A DNA stretch of 64,000 nucleotides from Novosphingobium sp. FKTRR1 (GTDB lineage: Bacteria > Pseudomonadota > Alphaproteobacteria > Sphingomonadales > Sphingomonadaceae). The translations under genes were made by a program, and so were the position numbers. Below, in pieces: positions 58,931-64,000 of the stretch. Every line of letters begins with the position of its first letter. Positions within the stretch are counted from its first letter, which is position 1. The notes beneath the pieces were generated by a model. The model was not told the DNA's origin, did not search any database, and saw only the letters and a program-made list of their open reading frames with translations. The DNA lies in the NCBI RefSeq assembly GCF_020404405.1, contig NZ_JAIZDA010000015.1, forward strand, positions 52,137 to 116,136, written 5' to 3'.

Positions 58931-60229
58931 TTGGCCGTCCTGCGCCTCAACCGGTTGCCGAATCACCTGCCTGCAGGCCGAACGTTGCGCATTGCGGGTG
59001 CGGCGCTGGCGCTCGGCTTGGCGGGAGTGGCGCTTTACGCCCAGATCGAAGGCGATCGCGGCATCGCCCCGATTGCCAGCACCGGCGATTTCGAGGTTTC
59101 GGGCATCGACGTGAACGCCACCGGCAAGAACGCGGCCGATGCCCGCGCCAATGGCTGGCGCCAGGCGCAACGGCTGGCTTGGCAAAAACTGTGGACTCGC
59201 AATGGTATGGGCGGGGGTATGGGCGGCGGTATGGGCGGGGGCACCGCGCCCGCGCTCGATGACGGCACGATCAATGCGATGGTCTCGGCCGTGGTGGTCG
59301 AGCATGAAGAGATCGGCCCGCATCGCTACATCGCCAAGCTGGGGGTGATCTTCGACCGCGCACGCACCGGATCGTATCTCGGTATGCAGGGCCAGGTGGC
59401 CCATTCCGCGCCACTGCTGGTTATTCCCCTGCTGATTCAGGGCGGTGCGAACTCGGTTTTCGAAACCCGCACCCCATGGCAAAAGGCCTGGGCCGAATTC
59501 CATACCGGCGAAAGCGTGATCGACTATGTCCGTCCGAGCGGCGGCGGGTCGGATTCGCTGCTGCTCACCGCCGGGCAGGTTTCGCGCCGCAGCCGTACTT
59601 GGTGGCGGCTGGTGCTCGATGAATTCGGCGCGGCCGATGTGCTTATCCCGGTGGCAAGGCTTGAACGCGAGTGGCCCGGCGGACCGGTGAAGGGCACGTT
59701 CACCGCCCGATTCGGCCCCGATGACAGCTATCTCGACAGCTTCGAACTGACTGCGCCCGATGACGAGCACTTGCCCGCCATGCTGACCGAGGCGGTCAAG
59801 CGGATCGATGCGATCTATGCCCGTGCGCTGGCCGAAGGCGTGCTGCGTCCCGATCCGTCGCTCAACACCCAGCCGCAGATCGACCCCAAGCTGATCGACG
59901 CCATCGTGGCGCGACTCGGGCCGAGCCGGCCAGCAGGCCCGGCGCAGGAGGCCGCCGCCGGTGCGCCCAAGCCTGCCGCCAGTGCCACGCCGACCTCGGT
60001 GATCACCGTGCAGTTCGTCACGCCCGATGCCGCTGCCGTCGATGCCGGTCTGGCCGCCGTGCGCGGCATCCCCGGAGTGCAAGGCGCGCGCACCACCAGT
60101 ATCGCGATGGGCGGCGTTTCGGTGTTGAAAGTGACCTACGCCGGTGAGCTTGAGGGTATGGCCTCCGCATTGCGCGCGCAAGGATGGAAGGTCACGGTCG
60201 GGTCCGGCGCGCTGATCATCCGCCGCTAA
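58931..60229 (+). CDS. DUF2066 domain-containing exported protein
   Basis: A 432-residue protein with an N-terminal membrane or signal segment (TLRIAGAALALGLAGVALYA) and the DUF2066 region in the middle (about 150-330). A low-complexity (MGGG)3 insert occurs near residue 93, and an Ala/Pro linker (about 340-365) precedes a small C-terminal domain. No ATG opens the frame in a sensible place; the TTG at 58931, six bases after a CGGAG, is the best start. Function unknown, but the purM-DUF2066-hdaA order is conserved. Confidence 0.8.
   Translation: MAVLRLNRLPNHLPAGRTLRIAGAALALGLAGVALYAQIEGDRGIAPIASTGDFEVSGIDVNATGKNAADARANGWRQAQRLAWQKLWTRNGMGGGMGGGMGGGTAPALDDGTINAMVSAVVVEHEEIGPHRYIAKLGVIFDRARTGSYLGMQGQVAHSAPLLVIPLLIQGGANSVFETRTPWQKAWAEFHTGESVIDYVRPSGGGSDSLLLTAGQVSRRSRTWWRLVLDEFGAADVLIPVARLEREWPGGPVKGTFTARFGPDDSYLDSFELTAPDDEHLPAMLTEAVKRIDAIYARALAEGVLRPDPSLNTQPQIDPKLIDAIVARLGPSRPAGPAQEAAAGAPKPAASATPTSVITVQFVTPDAAAVDAGLAAVRGIPGVQGARTTSIAMGGVSVLKVTYAGELEGMASALRAQGWKVTVGSGALIIRR
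59207..59242 (+). repeat. 12-bp tandem repeat encoding (MGGG)3
   Basis: Three near-perfect copies of ATGGGCGGsGGy in the DUF2066 gene encode MGGGMGGGMGGG. It looks like a slippage-prone flexible insert. Confidence 0.85.
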
Positions 60230-60243
60230 GGGCAGGCTAGCCC

Positions 60244-60870
60244 ATGTCGCAGATCGCGCTGCCGCTGGTCACCGCCGCCACCGCCGAAGCCATCGTCACC
60301 GGCCCCTCGCTCGATCCGGTTATCGCTGCGCTGGGTGCAGCCTCAGACTGGCCGTTTCACACCGCTGTTCTGAGCGGCCCGCCGCGCTCGGGCAAAAGCC
60401 TGCTGGCGCGCTGGTTCGTGCAGAGCGGTGCTGGTGATGCGCTCGACGACGCCGACGCCCTGCCCGAAGACACCGTGTTCCATCGCTGGAACCGCGCGCA
60501 GGCCGATGGCCGCCCGCTGCTGCTGGTCAGCCGCCGTGCGCCGGGGGAATGGCGGGTCCACTTGCCCGATCTCGCCTCGCGGCTGGGGTCGGCGCTGCTG
60601 ATCGAAATCGCCGCGCCCGACGACGCCCTGCTGCTGGCCTTGCTCGAATCGCACGCGGCCCGGCGCGGGCTGGCGCTGGGCGAGGGCGTGCTGACGTTCC
60701 TGCTGCCGCGCATCGAGCGGAGCCACGCGGCGGTCGAAGCGCTGGTCGCCACGATCGACCGGCTCTCGCTCGAACGCAAGGCGCCGGTCACTCTGGCGCT
60801 GGCCCGTGATGCGCTGGCCGAGCGGGTGCATGGTGTGGCTGATGGCAACTGGCAGCCCCGGCTGCTGTGA
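60244..60870 (+). CDS. hdaA: DnaA-related regulator HdaA
   Basis: A 208-residue AAA+ protein related to the ATPase part of DnaA without the DNA-binding domain. Walker A GPPRSGKSLL lies near residues 45-54, and the C-terminal lid has LPRIERSHAAVEALVATIDRLSL, the HdaA/Hda sensor-2 helix. In Caulobacter HdaA promotes DnaA-ATP hydrolysis with the sliding clamp; an N-terminal QIALPL matches the clamp-binding motif QL/IxLPL. 14 bases after the DUF2066 gene. Confidence 0.92.
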   Translation: MSQIALPLVTAATAEAIVTGPSLDPVIAALGAASDWPFHTAVLSGPPRSGKSLLARWFVQSGAGDALDDADALPEDTVFHRWNRAQADGRPLLLVSRRAPGEWRVHLPDLASRLGSALLIEIAAPDDALLLALLESHAARRGLALGEGVLTFLLPRIERSHAAVEALVATIDRLSLERKAPVTLALARDALAERVHGVADGNWQPRLL

Positions 60871-60942
60871 CGGGCGGGCTGGCGATCGGGTGATTGTCTT
60901 GCCCGTACTTGCCTTGATCCCACAAAAGAGCGAGTATGGGCC

Positions 60943-61656
60943 ATGTTCGCGAGCCTGATCGCTTATCTGGATTCCATCCGTGCGCGCGATCCTGCGCCGC
61001 GCAGCCGATGGGAAATCCTGCTTTATCCCGGACTATGGGCCGTTGGTCTGCATCGTGCGGCGCATTGGCTGTTCGAAGCGGACCTGTTCTTTCTGGCTCG
61101 TGCGGTCAATCATTTCGCGCGGTTCCTGACCGGGATCGACATTCACCCCGGCGCACGGATCGGTCGTCACTTGTTCATCGATCATGGCTTTACCGTGATC
61201 GGGGAAACGGCCGAGATTGGCGACAATGTGACGATCTACCAATGTGTTACGCTGGGTGGCACCAATCCATCCAACGGTGTGCCGGGCAAACGCCATCCGA
61301 CGCTGGGCGACAACGTGATCATTGGTTCGGGCGCGCAGATTCTGGGGCCGATCACGGTCGGTCAGCGGGCGCGGGTCGGCGCCAATGCGGTCGTCACCGA
61401 CGATGTGCCCGAAGGCGCGACGATGGTCGGGATCAAGGCGCGCTCGACACTCGTGCCGGTGGAAACCTGGGCCAAGGAATTTATGCCTTATGGTACCCCC
61501 TGCCGCGATCCGAGCGAGCCGGTCGGCGGCGGCCGGATCGACGAACTCGAAGCCGAAGTGGCGCTGCTCAAGGCGCAAGTCAGCGCCTTGCTGAACGAGC
61601 GCAGCGGTGGCGATGGTCCTGTATCCACCCCGCCACGCCGCAGGAGCCGCAACTGA
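60943..61656 (+). CDS. Serine O-acetyltransferase (EpsC/CysE-like)
   Basis: A 237-residue left-handed beta-helix acyltransferase. Hexapeptide repeats run from about 66 to 160 (IDIHPGARIGRHLFIDHGFTVIGE ... IGSGAQILGPITVG), and the HGFTVIGET and GGTNPSNGVPGKRHPTLGDNV loops contain the CysE active-site residues. It should make O-acetylserine for cysteine synthesis. A coiled-coil-like C-terminal tail (ELEAEVALLKAQVSALL) is present. Upstream gap 60871-60942 shows no extra feature. Confidence 0.9.
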   Translation: MFASLIAYLDSIRARDPAPRSRWEILLYPGLWAVGLHRAAHWLFEADLFFLARAVNHFARFLTGIDIHPGARIGRHLFIDHGFTVIGETAEIGDNVTIYQCVTLGGTNPSNGVPGKRHPTLGDNVIIGSGAQILGPITVGQRARVGANAVVTDDVPEGATMVGIKARSTLVPVETWAKEFMPYGTPCRDPSEPVGGGRIDELEAEVALLKAQVSALLNERSGGDGPVSTPPRRRSRN

Positions 61657-62045
61657 GCACCGGCGGGCGGATCTTGGGTTCGGGCTTGGGTGATGGTTCC
61701 GGCGCGACGGTCGTGCCCTTTCCGCAAGGGGGTGCGGTCGTCCAGCAGGTCGGGTTCGAGCGCGTCGAACTGATGCGCATCCTTGATCTGTATGGGCGGA
61801 TGGTCGCCGCCGGGCAGTGGCGCGACTACGCGATGGATTTCGGGCGCGACATCGCCAGTTTCTGCGCTTTCAAACGCACGGCCGAACGGCCCAGCGCGCG
61901 GATCGAAAAGCGGCCCGCTCTGCGCCAGAAACAGGGCATGTGGACGCTCTATGGCGAGGCGGGACAGGTGTTGAAGCGCGGGCATGAACTTGCCTCGGTC
62001 CTTTCCCCGCTCGAACGGCGCTTGCTCAAGGTCGTGGCAGATTAG
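61653..62045 (+). CDS. DUF2794 family protein
   Basis: A protein of the alphaproteobacterial DUF2794 family, with the conserved core VELMRILDLYGRMVAAGQWRDYAMDF and EKRPALRQKQGMWTLYGEAGQVL. Function unknown. No ATG is available. A CTG at 61653, overlapping the upstream TGA in CTGA and six bases after a perfect CAGGAG, is the best start by ribosome binding site. TTG at 61674 or 61686 and GTG at 61713 are alternatives; homologues would start nearest the last (VPFPQ). Confidence 0.75.
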   Translation: MSTGGRILGSGLGDGSGATVVPFPQGGAVVQQVGFERVELMRILDLYGRMVAAGQWRDYAMDFGRDIASFCAFKRTAERPSARIEKRPALRQKQGMWTLYGEAGQVLKRGHELASVLSPLERRLLKVVAD

Positions 62046-62076
62046 GACACTGTGCGACCGGGCGGCCGGTAACGCT

Positions 62077-62439
62077 TTGATCGCGCTGGCGGCCTTTGCC
62101 TTGTTGCTGGTCGGGTGCGGAAAGCCCGCTCCGAACATGGCCGGACAACCGCAAGCATCCGTCGGCGATGATCGCATCTTGCGCGCGGTCTATCGCGATG
62201 ATCGTGCCATCCTGCTGGTTGCGCTGCCTGCGCCCGGAACGTCACGAGCTCCTGTCGGGGAATGCGCCAAGCCTCTGCTGATCGACCCCGCCTCCGGGCA
62301 GGCGACAGCCATCGGTCAGGTTGAGGCGACCCGGCGGGTCACCACGATGCAACTGGTCGGCGCCACCAATGGCACATGCCCCAAATACACGCCGAAGCCA
62401 CCTGCGAGGGGCGCTTGTGGATCCTTGCCGGATTGCTGA
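62077..62439 (+). CDS. Putative small lipoprotein
   Basis: A 120-residue ORF opening with a lipoprotein signal (MIALAAFALLLVGCGK, lipobox LVGC, Cys at residue 14). The remainder has four more cysteines and no recognised domain. A TTG start at 62077 is assumed; CTG at 62050 is an alternative and the ribosome binding site is weak. It follows the DUF2794 gene by 31 bases. Could be a real but fast-evolving lipoprotein. Confidence 0.5.
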   Translation: MIALAAFALLLVGCGKPAPNMAGQPQASVGDDRILRAVYRDDRAILLVALPAPGTSRAPVGECAKPLLIDPASGQATAIGQVEATRRVTTMQLVGATNGTCPKYTPKPPARGACGSLPDC

Positions 62440-62464
62440 AGTGCCTTGTGTTTCAGCAATCCGG
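62428..62464. terminator. 13-bp perfect inverted repeat between convergent genes
   Basis: CCGGATTGCTGAA and TTCAGCAATCCGG pair perfectly around an 11-base loop. The repeat includes the stop codon of the lipoprotein ORF and ends 26 bases before the SDR gene's stop. A probable bidirectional terminator, though T runs are short. Confidence 0.55.
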
Positions 62465-62489
62465 CTGGATTTTCCGGCCGTTATATGGC

Positions 62490-63398
62490 CTAGATTGACC
62501 CGGCGGCCTGCAGCGCAGCGAGGATCGCCTGGCTCTGTTCCGCACCCGATCCGGGGGTGGTTTCGGCGCCACGGGCGCTGATGGCGCCCCATTGTTCGGC
62601 AAAGCCTTCGACTGTGCGTTCGGCTGGCGGCAGCACCACCGGCTTGTTCATCGTGACGAACGCGCTGTGGAAAGCGCCTGCGCCCGCACCGACAATCGCG
62701 TTGGTCGGAGCATCTTCGGACACCAGATAGAGCGCTGCGGGCACGACGTTTTCCGGCGCGAACAGCTTGAACGCCTCTTCCGGCAGAATGTCTTCGGTCA
62801 TGCGCGTGGCCGCCACCGGCGCCAGCGTGTTGACGCGGACGTTGTACTTGGCCCCTTCAAGATACAGCGTCTTGGTCAGTCCGGCGAGCCCAAGCTTGGC
62901 CGCACCATAGTTGGCCTGACCGAAATTGCCGAACAGTCCGGTCGATGATGCGGTCATCAGGATGCGGCCATAGGCCTGTTCGCGCATCAGATCCCACACC
63001 GCCTTGGTGGCGTTGGCCGAGCCGAGCAGGTGAACCTTGACGACCAGTTCGAAGTCTTCCGGGGTCATCTTGGTGAAGCTCTTGTCACGCAGGATGCCGG
63101 CGTTGTTGATCAGGACGTGGACCCCGCCCCACTTCGCCTTGGTCTGCGCCACCAGCTCGACCATCTGTTCGTACTCGGTGACCGAGGCGCCGTTGGAAAT
63201 GGCCTCACCGCCGGCGGCGGCGATCTCCTCGACAACCTTGAGCGCGGCGTCGGAATGACCGGTGCCGTCGCGCGCGCCGCCAAGGTCATTGACGACGACC
63301 TTGGCACCACGACGGGCGAGTTCGAGCGCATAGGCGCGGCCCAGACCGCCACCGGCTCCGGTTACGATCGCGACGCGGCCCTCGAAGGAAATGGTCAT
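62490..63398 (-). CDS. Short-chain dehydrogenase/reductase (multifunctional-protein/17-beta-HSD4-like)
   Basis: A 302-residue SDR with the cofactor motif TGAGGGLG (residues 14-21), NNAG (about 99), and the catalytic S...YGAAK in TASSTGLFGNFGQANYGAAKLG. The NDLGGARDGTG region after the cofactor site and the length match the 3-hydroxyacyl-CoA dehydrogenase domain of peroxisomal multifunctional enzyme type 2, so an acyl-CoA or steroid 3-hydroxy substrate is possible. A stand-alone gene; the 125-base gap to the next gene shows no extra feature. Confidence 0.88.
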   Translation of the reverse strand: MTISFEGRVAIVTGAGGGLGRAYALELARRGAKVVVNDLGGARDGTGHSDAALKVVEEIAAAGGEAISNGASVTEYEQMVELVAQTKAKWGGVHVLINNAGILRDKSFTKMTPEDFELVVKVHLLGSANATKAVWDLMREQAYGRILMTASSTGLFGNFGQANYGAAKLGLAGLTKTLYLEGAKYNVRVNTLAPVAATRMTEDILPEEAFKLFAPENVVPAALYLVSEDAPTNAIVGAGAGAFHSAFVTMNKPVVLPPAERTVEGFAEQWGAISARGAETTPGSGAEQSQAILAALQAAGSI

Positions 63399-63523
63399 GC
63401 GTGGTGCCTCCCGAAACGCTTAAGCGTGTGATTAAATCCGCTGCGTGCACTGCCATTCGTCCTGCGCCTTGGCAAGTCGCAATACCCGGACAGCAGTTGG
63501 CGGAGCAGGTTTGGCGGGCCGAT

Positions 63524-64000
63524 TTATTGGTTCGTTGCGCCGGTCAGTTTGCCGACGGCTTGTGCGCCTGCCGGGGTGGCTACCAGCACCTCATCGCCGT
63601 CGACCACCACGATCAGATCGCTGGCGCCGACCACCGACACGCGCGGGCCGTCGCTGCTGACCAGAACGTTGCGGCAGCCCAGCAGTTCCGCGCGGCCCTT
63701 CCCGGTGTTGTGCACCGCGTTGCCGTCCGCGTCGCTCGGCAGTGCCTCATGCAGCGCCTGCCAGTTGCCGATGTCCGACCAGGCCATCGTCGCTGGCACC
63801 ATCGCGGCGCGCGCGGTGTTTTCCATCACCGCATAATCGACCGATTCGCTCTCGATCAGCGCGAACGCTTCGGGATCGGGGTGAAAGCGCTGGCCATCCT
63901 CATGCCCTTGCGCCACCGCCGTCTGCACCGCAGCGAACAGCGTCGGGCGATGCGCCGCCAGTTCGGACAGGAAGAACCCGGCGCGGAAGGCAAAGATGCC
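63524..64000 (-). CDS. Mannose-1-phosphate guanylyltransferase (C-terminal 158 residues; 5' end outside window)
   Basis: The visible part reads GIFAFRAGFFLSEL..., then MAWSDIGNWQALHE, GCRNVLVSSDGPRVSVVG and DLIVVVDGDEVLVA, which are the hallmarks of GDP-mannose pyrophosphorylases (nucleotidyltransferase domain end and the following beta-helix/cupin linker). It makes GDP-mannose for surface polysaccharides. The frame is still open at base 64000. No C-terminal mannose-6-phosphate isomerase domain is present, so it is the short monofunctional form. Confidence 0.9.
   Translation of the reverse strand, partial: GIFAFRAGFFLSELAAHRPTLFAAVQTAVAQGHEDGQRFHPDPEAFALIESESVDYAVMENTARAAMVPATMAWSDIGNWQALHEALPSDADGNAVHNTGKGRAELLGCRNVLVSSDGPRVSVVGASDLIVVVDGDEVLVATPAGAQAVGKLTGATNQ

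Overview
The window is gapless, GC-rich chromosomal DNA from an alphaproteobacterium. Gene content and order point to a sphingomonad, most likely Novosphingobium or a close relative: the tsaB-rimI-mucR-fur-plsC-miaB-phoH-ybeY-corC run, lptD-surA-pdxA-rsmA next to pepA-holC-ndk, purM-purN back to back with a DUF2066 gene and hdaA, and a complete LigR-type protocatechuate 4,5-cleavage locus. I see no rRNA, tRNA, CRISPR array, insertion sequence or prophage. Nearly every base is accounted for by about 60 genes; the only gene-free stretch above 300 bases is the divergent promoter region at 44123-44430.\n\nLayout. 1-3462 (minus): dciA-like gene, two DsbA-like thiol oxidoreductases, then smc, which runs off the left edge. 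3492-7582 (plus): mutY, a Tat-exported serine hydrolase, nudC and a FrnE-type DsbA. 7605-10595: DUF1489, mgtE, cyclophilin, GNAT. 10753-12279: CoA-transferase. 12288-22631 (mostly minus): a long conserved housekeeping series for tRNA and rRNA modification, iron regulation, phospholipid synthesis and Fe-S delivery. 22779-33676 (plus): FKBP isomerase, M16 peptidase, class II DAHP synthase, then a hydrolase group (S9 peptidase, amidohydrolase, HD-domain protein, amidase).\n\n33681-43197 is the centrepiece, a full catabolic route from protocatechuate to pyruvate and oxaloacetate. ligK-ligU-ligI (minus) is divergent from a LysR regulator (ligR) that carries two DNA-binding domains. A second dioxygenase pair (ligA2-ligB2, minus) is divergent from a plus-strand operon of a DUF1932 dehydrogenase, ligJ, ligA, ligB and ligC. 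LigAB opens the ring, LigC oxidises the semialdehyde to 2-pyrone-4,6-dicarboxylate, LigI hydrolyses the pyrone, LigU isomerises, LigJ hydrates and LigK cleaves. A 17-base motif with a T-N11-A core occurs in both divergent promoter regions in the same orientation towards ligK and ligJ, and is my candidate LigR operator. The ligB-ligC gap holds a terminator-like hairpin followed by a second hairpin that buries the ligC ribosome binding site. A Tat-exported dienelactone hydrolase-like protein and a PQQ quinohemoprotein dehydrogenase with the lanthanide-type aspartate follow.\n\n46628-64000: rsmA, pdxA, surA, lptD (minus); pepA, a DUF2256 mini-protein, holC, ndk (plus); an MFS transporter, a purN fused to an MmcQ/YjbR domain, purM (minus); DUF2066, hdaA, a serine acetyltransferase, DUF2794 and a small lipoprotein (plus); a short-chain dehydrogenase, and a mannose-1-phosphate guanylyltransferase cut by the right edge (minus).\n\nNo wholly new system is evident. 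The items most worth a second look are the regulatory design of the lig locus (tandem-HTH LigR, shared operator motif, ligC hairpins, duplicated dioxygenase, undefined DUF1932 enzyme), the PurN-MmcQ fusion, the lanthanide-type quinohemoprotein, the PhnZ-like HD protein and a structured transcript end upstream of fur.
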